64,000 nucleotides of DNA from an uncultured Flavobacteriales bacterium (GCA_937973555.1 CALJKL010000019.1:1-64000); one strand, 5' to 3'; numbered from the stretch's first letter, positions 1 through 9,024 are shown. Numbers and translations: made by a program. The notes: generated by a model from the sequence alone, not told the origin.

Positions 1-603
1 AAAAAAGAAAGTTTTGCCCTGATACCGAGTTTTGTAGATGATAAGATTGCCGGAAAAATTACCACAGGTCTGTCTAGGTTTTTTGATGAAATAGAACAGG
101 ATGAAAACCATTTGATAAGAACTGAAATTACCCAAAAAATTTTAGGATTTGCTCAAGAGCTCAAAGAAAGCCCAAAATATAGCGAAGAGCTCAATGCGCT
201 TAAAAATGAGTTTTTGAGCCCTGCCAAAATAAATGAATATGCACATGATGTATGGGCTTCTCTCAAAAAAACTATCTCGCAAGAATTGATTAAAGAAGAC
301 TCTTCCCTAAAAAAATACGTGAAAAAAAACCTCGCAGAACTTTCGGAAAAATTAATTTCGGATGAAGGGTTTCAGTTTAAAATAGACCATTGGATAAGGG
401 TAACAGCCTACAAATATATCCTGAGAAATACAAATAAATTTGGAGAACTGATTTCTACCACCATCGGCAACTGGCAAGGAAAAGAACTCAGCGAAAAACT
501 GGAATTGGAAGTAGGAAAAGACCTACAGTTTATCCGCATAAACGGAACCTTAGTGGGAGGCTTGGTGGGTTTGCTGATTTATTCTATTGCACAGTTGATC
601 TGA
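1..603 (+). CDS. DUF445 family membrane protein (3' part)
   Basis: The reading frame is open from base 1, so the N-terminus lies outside the window and 200 residues are visible. A TTG at 112 is an internal codon, not a convincing start. The visible part is mostly charged and helical. It ends with a sequence of the type GKDLQFIRINGTLVGGLVG followed by a hydrophobic segment, which is the usual C-terminal signature and last membrane helix of the DUF445 (YjiN-like) family. The molecular function of that family is not established. It is followed by glyS on the same strand, which has its own promoter, so the two need not be co-transcribed. Confidence 0.85.
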   Translation, partial: KKESFALIPSFVDDKIAGKITTGLSRFFDEIEQDENHLIRTEITQKILGFAQELKESPKYSEELNALKNEFLSPAKINEYAHDVWASLKKTISQELIKEDSSLKKYVKKNLAELSEKLISDEGFQFKIDHWIRVTAYKYILRNTNKFGELISTTIGNWQGKELSEKLELEVGKDLQFIRINGTLVGGLVGLLIYSIAQLI

Positions 604-675
604 ATTTGAAAACATTTGTTCGTTAAGATTGGAATGGAAAGCCGGACATGGCTCAAAAAATCCCCAAAAATTTCT

Positions 676-683
676 TATTTTTG
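676..683 (+). promoter_or_regulatory. -7 promoter box of glyS
   Basis: TATTTTTG matches the Bacteroidota consensus TAnnTTTG exactly and ends 17 nt before the ATG at 701. This favours that ATG over the upstream in-frame ATG at 629. No clear -33 TTG is seen. Confidence 0.6.
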
Positions 684-700
684 CAGTAAATCAATTAAAA

Positions 701-2242
701 ATGGCAAAACAAGAAGACGTTTTCAAGAAGGTAGTTTCCCACGCAAAAGAATATGGTTTTATTTTCCCGAGTTCTGAAATTTATGACGGACTTTCGGCGG
801 TATATGATTATGGGCAAAATGGAGCAGAGCTGAAAAACAACATCAAGCAGTATTGGTGGAAAGCCATGGTTCAACTGAATGAAAACATTGTTGGTTTAGA
901 TGCTGCCATCTTGATGCACCCCACCACTTGGAAAGCTTCAGGACACGTAGATGCTTTCAACGATCCATTAATTGATAACAAAGATTCTAAAAAACGTTTC
1001 CGTGCCGATGTTTTGATTGAAGACTATTGCGCGAAATTAGAAGATAAGGCCCAAAAAGAAATTGAAAAGGCCGAAAAAAGATTTGGAGATGCTTTTGATA
1101 AGGCACAGTTTGAGTCTACCAACCCAAGGGTTTTAGAATACAGAGAAAAGCAAAAAGCCATTTTAACAAGAATGGCAAAATCTCTAGAAACCGAAAATTT
1201 GGCGGATGTAAAAGCCCTGATTGAAGAATTGGAAATTGCTGATCCGGATACAGGTTCTAAAAATTGGACGGATGTAAGACAGTTCAACCTGATGTTTGGC
1301 ACCAAGTTGGGAGCTTCTGCAGACAATGCCATGGATCTTTACCTAAGACCGGAAACGGCGCAAGGGATTTTCGTGAATTTTCTAAATGTCCAAAAAACAT
1401 CAAGACATAAATTGCCTTTTGGGATAGCCCAAATCGGGAAGGCTTTCAGAAACGAGATTGTGGCCAGACAGTTTATCTTCAGAATGCGTGAATTCGAGCA
1501 AATGGAAATGCAATTCTTCGTGCCACCGGGTACAGAATTGAAATTCTACGAAGACTGGAAACAGAAGCGTATGAACTGGCATTTGGCTCTAGGTTTAGGT
1601 CAGGAAAACTATAAATTCCACGACCACGAAAAACTGGCGCACTATGCTAATGCAGCGGCAGATATAGAATTCAAATTCCCATTTGGGTTCAAAGAATTGG
1701 AAGGTATCCACTCCAGAACAGATTTCGACTTGAACGCACATGAAGAGTTTTCAGGAAGAAAATTACAATATTTTGATCCGGAAAGAAATGAAAGTTATGT
1801 GCCTTATGTGGTAGAAACTTCTATCGGGCTAGACCGTATGTTCCTCGCATTGTTCTCTCATTGCCTGAAGGATGAGGTATTGGAAGACGGATCAGAAAGA
1901 ACAGTATTGAGCCTGCCTCCGGCATTGGCTCCGGTAAAAGCAGCGATTTTGCCATTGGTAAAAAAAGACGGACTTCCGGAATTTGCAGAAAAAATATTCA
2001 ATGATTTGAAATATGATTTCAATGTGATTTCCGAAGAGAAAGACAGCATTGGTAAACGTTACAGAAGACAAGATGCCATCGGTACTCCTTTCTGTATTAC
2101 CGTAGACCACGATTCTTTACAAGACGGTACCGTAACGCTAAGGGAAAGAGATACCATGAAGCAGGAAAGAGTGAAAGTAGAAGATCTCAGAAAAATTATT
2201 GACGAAAAAGTGAACTTTAGAACGTTGCTTTCTAAAATTTAA
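701..2242 (+). CDS. glyS: Glycine--tRNA ligase
   Basis: This is a class II aminoacyl-tRNA synthetase that charges tRNA-Gly in the cytoplasm, 513 aa from the chosen start. The open frame reaches back to 629, but those extra 24 residues overlap the promoter box and the protein begins naturally at MAKQEDVFKK. The N-terminal catalytic part (DYGQNGAELKNNIKQYWW) is followed by a charged helical insertion at about residues 100-190. Motif 2 (IGKAFRNEI) and motif 3 (ETSIGLDRMFLALF) follow, and the C-terminal third is the anticodon-binding domain. It is the single-chain homodimeric type, not the bacterial alpha/beta type. A terminator follows directly. Confidence 0.97.
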   Translation: MAKQEDVFKKVVSHAKEYGFIFPSSEIYDGLSAVYDYGQNGAELKNNIKQYWWKAMVQLNENIVGLDAAILMHPTTWKASGHVDAFNDPLIDNKDSKKRFRADVLIEDYCAKLEDKAQKEIEKAEKRFGDAFDKAQFESTNPRVLEYREKQKAILTRMAKSLETENLADVKALIEELEIADPDTGSKNWTDVRQFNLMFGTKLGASADNAMDLYLRPETAQGIFVNFLNVQKTSRHKLPFGIAQIGKAFRNEIVARQFIFRMREFEQMEMQFFVPPGTELKFYEDWKQKRMNWHLALGLGQENYKFHDHEKLAHYANAAADIEFKFPFGFKELEGIHSRTDFDLNAHEEFSGRKLQYFDPERNESYVPYVVETSIGLDRMFLALFSHCLKDEVLEDGSERTVLSLPPALAPVKAAILPLVKKDGLPEFAEKIFNDLKYDFNVISEEKDSIGKRYRRQDAIGTPFCITVDHDSLQDGTVTLRERDTMKQERVKVEDLRKIIDEKVNFRTLLSKI

Positions 2243-2264
2243 AAGCGTTAAAAAAGATATTAAT

Positions 2265-2297
2265 AGGCTTTCCTTTTTGGGAAGCCTTTTTTATTTT
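2265..2297 (+). terminator. Rho-independent terminator of glyS
   Basis: The arms GGCTTTCC (2266-2273) and GGGAAGCC (2279-2286) pair with one G-U, around a T-rich loop, and a T-rich tract follows from 2287. Confidence 0.75.
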
Positions 2298-2315
2298 TAG
2301 AAACAAAAATTGTTT

Positions 2316-2323
2316 TACATTTG
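2316..2323 (+). promoter_or_regulatory. -7 promoter box of the serine hydrolase gene
   Basis: TACATTTG matches TAnnTTTG and ends 14 nt before the ATG at 2338. It lies just after the glyS terminator. Confidence 0.55.
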
Positions 2324-2337
2324 ATAAAAACTGAAAT

Positions 2338-3489
2338 ATGAAATCATTAAAAAAAGCAGTCTTAGGATTTTTTACGTTTATTGCCCTTATCATTGCATTG
2401 GCGTATGCCTTTAATTATCAGCATCTTTTCAATGCGATAAGGCTCACCTATTTGAAGGGAGAGACTAGCGCTACCATAGACGATGGGGCAGATTTTCCGT
2501 CTAAGAACATTGACAAAGGAACCGCTCAGCCATGGCAAAAAGCCTCTGAATACAATAAAACTTCTTTGCCGAATAACATCGTTGAGAATTTAAAAAACAC
2601 CCATTCTGCTTCTTTTTTGGTAATTAGAAATGGAAAGTTGTTGCATGAAGAATATTTTGACGGATATAAATCTACTTCCAAAACCAATTCTTTTTCTATG
2701 GCCAAAGCCATTACCGTAATGCTGATGGGGTTTGCCATCCAAGATCAAAAAATAAAATCTGAAAATCAGAAATTTGCAGATTTTTACCCTCGTTTTAAAG
2801 ACGTGCAATACGGCAGTGATCTTACTCTAAAAGATTTGGCAGATATGGAAGCAGGCTATGATTGGGACGAAGATTATAAAAATCCTTTTCTTCAAAATCC
2901 AAGAATTTATTACGGGAAAAATATGGGTGAGGCTTTATTGGCGTCTCCCCAGTTTGAAGCCAAACCGGGTACCCATTTCGAATATCAAAGTGGGGCAACG
3001 CAATTACTAGGTTTTGCCGTGAGAAAGGCGGTAGGCATTCCTTTGTCTTATTATGCCTCTCAAAAACTCTGGAAACCTCTCGGCATGGAATCTCAAGCCT
3101 ATTGGAATACAGATGAGAACGGCATGGAAAAAACCTTTTGCTGCGTGAATGCCATTCCGAGAGACTATGCCAAATTGGGACAACTCATGCTTCAGAAAGG
3201 AAACTGGAATGGGAAACAATTGCTCGATTCTACTTACATCCAGAAAATGATTACTCCAACCAAATTATCAGGAGGCATCTATGGCATGGGTATTTGGGTC
3301 AATCAAGAGGCACCGGAAAAATTTTACCATTTTTGGGGATTTACCGGTCAGGTGATTATTGTGATTCCTAAAAAAAATATGGTGATTGTAAGAACCGGGA
3401 AATATAATGGCGAAGCCAAAGACGCCAAAGGAAGATCTGTACAAGCCGCATTTTTAGCACAAGAATGCGCAAAGGTTTTTGGCCAATAA
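2338..3489 (+). CDS. Serine hydrolase, class C beta-lactamase-like
   Basis: This 383-aa protein has an N-terminal hydrophobic helix (about residues 7-24) that is a membrane anchor or signal. A beta-lactamase/penicillin-binding-protein-like serine hydrolase domain follows. The SxxK nucleophile motif is SMAK at residues 120-123. A YQSG element (the YxN position) and a WGFTGQ element near the C-terminus fit the other active-site motifs. Members of this family include esterases, D-aminopeptidases and beta-lactamases, and the sequence does not tell which. The domain is probably exported to the periplasm. The gene is monocistronic, with its own promoter and a hairpin terminator downstream. Confidence 0.85.
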   Translation: MKSLKKAVLGFFTFIALIIALAYAFNYQHLFNAIRLTYLKGETSATIDDGADFPSKNIDKGTAQPWQKASEYNKTSLPNNIVENLKNTHSASFLVIRNGKLLHEEYFDGYKSTSKTNSFSMAKAITVMLMGFAIQDQKIKSENQKFADFYPRFKDVQYGSDLTLKDLADMEAGYDWDEDYKNPFLQNPRIYYGKNMGEALLASPQFEAKPGTHFEYQSGATQLLGFAVRKAVGIPLSYYASQKLWKPLGMESQAYWNTDENGMEKTFCCVNAIPRDYAKLGQLMLQKGNWNGKQLLDSTYIQKMITPTKLSGGIYGMGIWVNQEAPEKFYHFWGFTGQVIIVIPKKNMVIVRTGKYNGEAKDAKGRSVQAAFLAQECAKVFGQ

Positions 3490-3538
3490 AGTTATAGATG
3501 AAATCTTAAAGGATTTAAAAATTAATTTCATAATTTTG

Positions 3539-3573
3539 AACCATTCTAAACAAGTATTAGGATGGTTTTTTAT
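3539..3573 (+). terminator. Terminator after the serine hydrolase gene
   Basis: AACCATTCTAA (3539-3549) pairs with TTAGGATGGTT (3557-3567) with one G-U, followed by a T run. Confidence 0.7.
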
Positions 3574-3590
3574 AAATCGAAAAAAAAGTA

Positions 3591-4820
3591 ATGATGTTTG
3601 ATATTCAGGAAATACGCAGCCAGTTCCCTATTTTACAACAGCAAGTAAATGGTAAACCTTTGGTTTACTTAGACAATGCCGCTTCTTCTCAAAAGCCGAT
3701 TTCTGTTCTGGAAACTTGGAAAAAATATTACGAAGAAATCAATGCCAATGTGCATAGAGGAATCCACACCCTAAGCCAATTGGCGACGGAAGAAATGGAA
3801 CTGTCTCGTAAAAAGGTGCAACAATTTATTAAAGCCCGACATGATTACGAAGTGATTTTTACCAAAGGCACCACAGAAGGAATCAATTTGGTGGCGTATG
3901 CTTTGGGCAATTCAAATTTCCTTAAAAAAGATGACGAAATCATCATTTCTTATTTGGAGCATCATTCTAACATTGTGCCTTGGCAAATGCTTTGCGAAAG
4001 AACGGGTGCAAAACTGAAGGTGATTCCTATAGATGAAAACGGCATTCTTCAATTGGATTTTTTGGATCAAAACCTTTCCGAAAAAACCAAACTGGTATCG
4101 GTAAATCAGGTTTCCAATGCTTTAGGTGTTATCAACCCTATTGAGGACATCATTGCCAAAGTGAGAAAAAATTCTTCCGCTCTCATCATGATAGATGGGG
4201 CACAATCGGTTCCACATTTTGAAATCGATGTCCAAAAAATGGATTGCGATTTTTTTGCCTTTTCAGGGCATAAAATGTACGCGCCCATGGGCGTGGGAGT
4301 CTTGTATGGAAAAGAAGAAGTGTTAACAAAGCTTCAGCCTTTCCATGGAGGAGGAGAAATGATTGCTACCTGTTCCTTCGATGGTACCACCTATGCCGGT
4401 CTGCCTTTTAAATTTGAAGCCGGTACCCCTAATGTGGGTGGAAATATTGCCCTTGGCGCTGCCATAGATTTTATGCAAAAAGTGGGGGTAGAAAACATCA
4501 GAAACCACGAAGCTCTGCTTTTGGAGTATGCCCAAAAGAAATTACTGGAAATAGATGGCTTAAAAATATATGGCGAAACCGCCCAAAGAACAAGCGTAGT
4601 TTCCTTCAATCTGGAAGGAATAGGCATAGCTTCTGATGTAGGGATGATTCTGGATAAACTAGGCATTGCCGTAAGAACAGGACACCACTGCACACAACCT
4701 ATTATGAATTTCTTCAATATTGCAGGAACGGTGAGAGCCAGCTTTGCGGTTTACAATACTTTAGCTGAAGTAGATGCTTTGGTAGAAGGAGTGAAGAAAG
4801 CACAGAGAATGTTGAGCTAG
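3591..4820 (+). CDS. sufS: Cysteine desulfurase (SufS type)
   Basis: This is a PLP-dependent group II cysteine desulfurase of 409 aa. It releases sulfur from cysteine for iron-sulfur cluster assembly. The PLP lysine is K228 in SGHKMYAPMGVGVLYG. The persulfide-forming cysteine is C367 in RTGHHCTQP. Two ATGs (3591 and 3594) are adjacent and cannot be separated. It stands alone here: no sufB, sufC, sufD, sufE or sufU gene is next to it, so its sulfur acceptor is encoded elsewhere. Its TAG stop overlaps the stop of the convergent gene by 4 nt, and no terminator separates them. Confidence 0.93.
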   Translation: MMFDIQEIRSQFPILQQQVNGKPLVYLDNAASSQKPISVLETWKKYYEEINANVHRGIHTLSQLATEEMELSRKKVQQFIKARHDYEVIFTKGTTEGINLVAYALGNSNFLKKDDEIIISYLEHHSNIVPWQMLCERTGAKLKVIPIDENGILQLDFLDQNLSEKTKLVSVNQVSNALGVINPIEDIIAKVRKNSSALIMIDGAQSVPHFEIDVQKMDCDFFAFSGHKMYAPMGVGVLYGKEEVLTKLQPFHGGGEMIATCSFDGTTYAGLPFKFEAGTPNVGGNIALGAAIDFMQKVGVENIRNHEALLLEYAQKKLLEIDGLKIYGETAQRTSVVSFNLEGIGIASDVGMILDKLGIAVRTGHHCTQPIMNFFNIAGTVRASFAVYNTLAEVDALVEGVKKAQRMLS

Positions 4821-5806
4821 TCCTCTATTTTGAATTCTGCAATCACGGGATAATGATCAGACAATTTTTTGCTTCGGTCTACGCGGTAGCTTTTTGCTTT
4901 AATGCTTTCTGAAGAAAAAATATAATCTATCCTTATCGGAAATTTGTAATCATGAAAACTGGTAGAAAAGCCTTTTCCTGATTCTACAAAAGCATCTTTT
5001 AAAACACTTGATATGGTGTAATATTCATAAGAATTGGGCACTGAATTGAAATCTCCGGCCAATACCACAGGATAAGGAGATTTCTGAATAAAATCTTTCA
5101 ATAGGTCTACCTGCTCTTCATGCATTATAAAAATAGGAATAAACCTTTTGACTAAATCTTTCGCTTTTTTTTCGTTTTCTTTTACATTCGAAGTGGGTTT
5201 TACCATAGATTTATGCAATTGAAACGGCTCTAAATAGACATTGATGAATCTGATGGTTTTTCCTTTTATTTCAATATCTGCATAAATGGCATCTCCATTA
5301 CCATCCAAAGGAATATCTCCCTTTTCTTTTATTTTGTGTTTAGAATAAAAACTGATAATGGGATTGTGAAAAGTGTAATTCATGCCTTTCAAGATGGGGT
5401 TTCCCAATCTGTCATATCCTGCTTCCTGAAGAAAGACTACATCGGCATCAAATGAATTGACATAGTTTTCTACATTTTCCTTTCCGTACTCATTCACTTT
5501 ATTGTTGAAGGTTAAAACCTTAAAATCGGATGTTTTGTTTTTGATATCGGTATAGTTTACCCATCTTTTTGTTGGACTTAAAAAAAGAAGATTCACCAAA
5601 ATAAAAAAGATGGTTCTTTTTCTAAAAGAAAAAATCCAAAAAATGCTCAGCAAAAGATTAACAATCATTAAGAAAGGGAAGGCCAAGGAAAGCAGATTGA
5701 AATAAGGAAAAATTTTTGGCGGAATATAGGCATTGAGCACTGTAGCGCTTAATACCGCAAGCACTATAATATGAATGACCGATAAAATGCTTCTGAAAAT
5801 TCTCAA
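4817..5806 (-). CDS. Membrane-anchored endonuclease/exonuclease/phosphatase family protein
   Basis: This 329-aa protein has three hydrophobic segments in its first 80 residues, then a metal-dependent phosphodiesterase/nuclease domain of the EEP fold. Visible motifs are VVFLQEAGYD (metal-binding Glu), LAGDFNSVP, RIDYIFSS and the terminal SDHYPVIAEF (catalytic Asp-His). The substrate cannot be read from the sequence, since this fold serves DNA, phospholipid and phosphoinositide hydrolysis. It is the last gene of the leftward mutL-rhomboid-EEP unit, starting 1 nt after the rhomboid stop codon. Confidence 0.88.
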   Translation of the reverse strand: MRIFRSILSVIHIIVLAVLSATVLNAYIPPKIFPYFNLLSLAFPFLMIVNLLLSIFWIFSFRKRTIFFILVNLLFLSPTKRWVNYTDIKNKTSDFKVLTFNNKVNEYGKENVENYVNSFDADVVFLQEAGYDRLGNPILKGMNYTFHNPIISFYSKHKIKEKGDIPLDGNGDAIYADIEIKGKTIRFINVYLEPFQLHKSMVKPTSNVKENEKKAKDLVKRFIPIFIMHEEQVDLLKDFIQKSPYPVVLAGDFNSVPNSYEYYTISSVLKDAFVESGKGFSTSFHDYKFPIRIDYIFSSESIKAKSYRVDRSKKLSDHYPVIAEFKIED

Positions 5807-5807
5807 T

Positions 5808-6419
5808 TTAGTTGATTCTATATCTGTTTCTTCCCCAATATTTCACCAAAAAATATCCTACCGCAGCACCGCCAATATGCGCAAAATGGGCAATGTTGCC
5901 ACCGCCACCGGTAATCCCGAAATACAAAGAACCAATAATAACAATCGGTAAAAGCACTTTGGCTTTTATAGGGAAAGGGATAAACATGATGAACATTTCA
6001 GCATTAGGATAAAGGGCCGTGAAGCCTGCTACCACGCCAAAAATGGCGCCGGAGGCACCCAACATTCTGGCATCCACAATTTGTTGTGTTGAGACCATTT
6101 CAAAATACAGCCAAAGACTGTGCAATAAAAAAGCTCCTATCCCGGAAAGAAAATAGAGGGTTAAGAATTTTTTTTCCTTCAGTACATTTTCTAAAACAGG
6201 ACCGAAACTGGCGAAAGTAATCATGTTGAATGCGATATGCATAATGCCTGCATGCATAAACATGTGAGTGATGATTTGCCAAGATTTGAATTCTGGAGCT
6301 AATGGAAAATAAGCCACCAAATAATCATACATTTGAGGGAATAGTAAATTCGATAAAATGTAAATGATAACATTCAGGATGATAATATTTCTGGTAATAG
6401 GCGTAAGGTGTGGAAACAT
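5808..6419 (-). CDS. Rhomboid family intramembrane serine protease
   Basis: This 203-aa polytopic membrane protein has about six hydrophobic helices. The catalytic serine is S123 in GASGAIFG. The catalytic histidine is H181 in AHFAHIGG, and the HxxxN element (H61, N65 in HIAFNM) fits the oxyanion side. It is the compact rhomboid core without extra domains. The natural substrate is unknown. It starts directly after mutL and is almost certainly translated from the same mRNA. The grouping mutL-rhomboid-EEP nuclease gives no obvious shared pathway. Confidence 0.93.
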   Translation of the reverse strand: MFPHLTPITRNIIILNVIIYILSNLLFPQMYDYLVAYFPLAPEFKSWQIITHMFMHAGIMHIAFNMITFASFGPVLENVLKEKKFLTLYFLSGIGAFLLHSLWLYFEMVSTQQIVDARMLGASGAIFGVVAGFTALYPNAEMFIMFIPFPIKAKVLLPIVIIGSLYFGITGGGGNIAHFAHIGGAAVGYFLVKYWGRNRYRIN

Positions 6420-6420
6420 T

Positions 6421-8205
6421 TTAAAACTTGTTTTTTAATTCATCAATATTGATTTCTACAAAAATGCGGTTTCCAGACGGAGTATATTCTGGGAAGCCCA
6501 ACTGTATATATTGTTTCAGCAAAAGTTCCACTTCAGGTTTATACAAGAAATCGAACTTAGATTTTGCATTCGTTCTGATCCATTGGTTATTATAGCCTTC
6601 CAAAAATTCTTCTTCTGTTTTATATTCCAAAATTTCAAACAGATTTTCCAGGAATTTGATGACCTGTGATTCTTTTAAATCTTCTGGCACAGCATTAATT
6701 CTTAAAACATTGTCTTCCGCCAAAACCATGTCAAATCCTAAATCCGGAAGGTATTTTTTAATGGAACGGTATTTATTTTTTTCTATTTCATTCAAATGGT
6801 ATTCCAAAGAGAATAAAAGGCTTTGGCTTTTGGCACTTTTAGCAACCGATTTTCGATTTTCAGCCAATACAATCTGATGGATTCGTCCCAAATCTAGCAA
6901 AAGGGTTTTGTCTTCTTTATTAAAAATCCAATATCCATTAGGCAAACGCAGTAGGTCTTCATCCAGATCATCTTCTTCGTCTTCAAAAAGATTGATTTTG
7001 GAAGGCTCCGCCGAAAGGTTATGCTGATACATTTCGGTAAGGTTTACCATAGCCGTTTCATTAATCTTGGAAGGAATCTGTTCCTCAAAAGGATTGTAAT
7101 TGCGGTTTATGTTAATTCCTGCTGAAGAGCTGTTGTAGTTTTTTGCAGCATCGGGTTTTGGGGCAAAGAAAGAATCCATCTGTTCGTTTCTTTCGAAATC
7201 AAGGCTTGGCGCTACATTGTAGATACCAAGAGATTTTTTGATGGTAGAACGGATAAGGGCGAAAATAAGGTTTTCGTCTTCAAACTTCACCTCTGTTTTT
7301 TGAGGATGAATGTTGACGTCTATTTTTTCCGGATCCAGTTCCAGATAAAGGAAAAAACTTGGCGTGTATCCGTTTTGTAATAACCCTTCAAAAGCCTCCT
7401 GAACGGCTCTGCTGAGGTAAGGACTTCGGAAATATCTTCCATTGACAAAGAAGAACTGTTCACCTCTCGATTTTTTAGCAGCTTCGGGTTTTCCTACAAA
7501 ACCATGAAGCTTTACCCAGCCCAAATCTTCTTTAATAGGTACCAAAAGCGGCTGTAGTTTTCTACCGAAAATATCTACCACACGTTGCATTTGGCTCCCT
7601 TTTCTAAGATTAAAGATGACCTCGTCATTATGATATAGCGAGAATTCTAGATTTTCATGAGCCAGGGCCACACGCTGAAACTCGTCTATCACATGACGAA
7701 ATTCTATGTTGTTAGATTTCAGGAATTTTCTTCTTGCCGGGACATTGTAAAACAGGTTTTTCACTGAAAAAACAGAACCTTCTGAAGCTTGTGCCGGCTC
7801 CTGAAACTGAAGGCTTCCTCCTTCAATATAGATAACGGTGCCTATTTCTGCTTCTTGTTTTTTGGTTTTGAGTTCTACCTGAGCCACCGCCGCAATAGAG
7901 GCCAATGCCTCACCACGAAAGCCTTTGGTAGCAATATGAAAAATATCTTCTGTGCTTCTTATTTTAGAAGTGGCATGTCTTTCGAAAGCCATTCGGGCAT
8001 CGGTTTCAGACATTCCGCTACCATTGTCCACCACTTTTATCAGATTTCTTCCTGCTTCCTCTACAATCAGTTCAATTTTGGTAGCCTCAGCATCAATAGC
8101 ATTCTCCAACAGTTCTTTAACAATAGAAGCGGGCCTTTGCACTACTTCTCCTGCAGCAATCTGATTGGCAACATGATCCGGTAAAAGTTGAATGATATCT
8201 GACAT
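6421..8205 (-). CDS. mutL: DNA mismatch repair protein MutL
   Basis: This is the mismatch-repair ATPase that links MutS recognition to strand incision, 594 aa. The GHKL ATPase domain is intact: E31 and N35 in ELLENAID, VVDNGSGMS at about 58-66, and TKGFRGEALASI at about 93-104. A PQKTEVKF element (301-308) closes the N-terminal part, and a low-complexity linker spans about 340-420. In the C-terminal domain, the position of the endonuclease motif DQHA(x)2E(x)4E reads DLGRIHQIVLAE (438-449). The terminal metal-binding motifs are also not recognisable. The protein therefore appears unable to nick DNA through the usual site. It heads a three-gene operon with its own promoter. Confidence 0.95.
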   Translation of the reverse strand: MSDIIQLLPDHVANQIAAGEVVQRPASIVKELLENAIDAEATKIELIVEEAGRNLIKVVDNGSGMSETDARMAFERHATSKIRSTEDIFHIATKGFRGEALASIAAVAQVELKTKKQEAEIGTVIYIEGGSLQFQEPAQASEGSVFSVKNLFYNVPARRKFLKSNNIEFRHVIDEFQRVALAHENLEFSLYHNDEVIFNLRKGSQMQRVVDIFGRKLQPLLVPIKEDLGWVKLHGFVGKPEAAKKSRGEQFFFVNGRYFRSPYLSRAVQEAFEGLLQNGYTPSFFLYLELDPEKIDVNIHPQKTEVKFEDENLIFALIRSTIKKSLGIYNVAPSLDFERNEQMDSFFAPKPDAAKNYNSSSAGININRNYNPFEEQIPSKINETAMVNLTEMYQHNLSAEPSKINLFEDEEDDLDEDLLRLPNGYWIFNKEDKTLLLDLGRIHQIVLAENRKSVAKSAKSQSLLFSLEYHLNEIEKNKYRSIKKYLPDLGFDMVLAEDNVLRINAVPEDLKESQVIKFLENLFEILEYKTEEEFLEGYNNQWIRTNAKSKFDFLYKPEVELLLKQYIQLGFPEYTPSGNRIFVEINIDELKNKF

Positions 8206-8222
8206 TTCTCTGTTTGAAAGTT

Positions 8223-8230
8223 CAAAAATA
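8223..8230 (-). promoter_or_regulatory. -7 promoter box of the mutL operon
   Basis: On the minus strand this reads TATTTTTG (TAnnTTTG) and ends 17 nt before the mutL ATG. Confidence 0.55.
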
Positions 8231-8278
8231 GTGTTTTATTTTTTTAAAATTCAGAATTTATAGGCAGTTATTTAGATA

Positions 8279-8995
8279 TTATGAAAATTTTATGAGATCT
8301 ATTTTTCTGTACATTTTCTGCACTATTTTTTGCCAAATTGTTCTTTCTCCAGCAAGATGTTTCAAGATAAAATCTCTTTTTTTTCGGACGACAAAGAAAT
8401 GATAATCTTCATTTTCCCAAATGCCATATTTCTCGAAAAAGATGATTTCAAGGTTATTCTTATCAAGATTTTCCACCAATAAAGGTAATTCTATGGCTTG
8501 ATCTATCACTTGCAACCCTTCAGGACTATGTTGATGAAGATATGTAATAAAGTCAGGATTAGGAATGTTGATGATAAGCAAAGTTTTTTCTGTGGCAATT
8601 TCACTGATGTTTCTGAATAGATTAAAATGTTCTTCCAAAGGAATATGTTCTATTACATCTAGAAGGGTAATAAAATCAAAATTTTGATTTTTTGGAACAT
8701 AATGAACCACATCTCCCACATAAAATAGGATGTTTTTCTTTTGAACAGAATTTTGCGCAATTTCAATACTTTTTCCGCTGAGATCCACAGACTCTATTTT
8801 TCCGGAATTTATTTTTTTTGAAAGCAGATGTGTAAATGCCCCAACTCCGCATCCCAATTCCAAAACATAAGACGCTTCCGTAAGTCCCCATTTGTTCATT
8901 CTTTTGAAAAGGGAAATCAGCCTTTCGTTGATACCAGTCTTTGTTTGCTTTTCAGAAAATTCGTCATAGAATTGTGAGATATTTTCTTTCTCCAT
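8279..8995 (-). CDS. SAM-dependent methyltransferase (class I)
   Basis: This 238-aa protein has a class I Rossmann methyltransferase core. The glycine-rich SAM loop is VLELGCGVGAF at about residues 42-52. An acidic residue follows beta-strand 2 (IESVDLSGKSIE), and FITLLDVIEHIP is the UbiG/COQ3-like post-II motif. The N-terminal KENISQFYDEFSEKQ resembles small-molecule or lipid methyltransferases. The C-terminal RRKRDFILKHLAGERTIWQ region is basic. The substrate cannot be determined. It is a single-gene unit: its promoter lies 21 nt upstream, and the next gene in its direction, mutL, has its own promoter. Confidence 0.82.
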   Translation of the reverse strand: MEKENISQFYDEFSEKQTKTGINERLISLFKRMNKWGLTEASYVLELGCGVGAFTHLLSKKINSGKIESVDLSGKSIEIAQNSVQKKNILFYVGDVVHYVPKNQNFDFITLLDVIEHIPLEEHFNLFRNISEIATEKTLLIINIPNPDFITYLHQHSPEGLQVIDQAIELPLLVENLDKNNLEIIFFEKYGIWENEDYHFFVVRKKRDFILKHLAGERTIWQKIVQKMYRKIDLIKFS

Positions 8996-9016
8996 AAGAA
9001 ATAATTAATGCCGCAG

Positions 9017-9024
9017 CAAAATTA
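9017..9024 (-). promoter_or_regulatory. -7 promoter box of the methyltransferase gene
   Basis: On the minus strand this reads TAATTTTG and ends 21 nt before the ATG at 8995. It lies just past the terminator of the upstream glycoside hydrolase operon. Confidence 0.5.

Noticed and set aside
3531..3538. TAATTTTG as a promoter of sufS.
   Set aside because: The expected transcription start would fall inside the 5' arm of the terminator hairpin that begins at 3539, so the match is probably chance.
7789..8184. A 131-codon plus-strand open frame, and similar ones over pepT, mfd and the SulP gene.
   Set aside because: All are shadows of well-supported genes on the other strand and have no start signals or motifs.
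4817..8205. A functional DNA-repair system formed by mutL, rhomboid and the EEP nuclease.
   Set aside because: The EEP protein carries three membrane helices and the rhomboid is a membrane protease, so the grouping is more simply an operon of unrelated genes than a missing MutL nuclease partner. It cannot be excluded but nothing in the sequence supports it.
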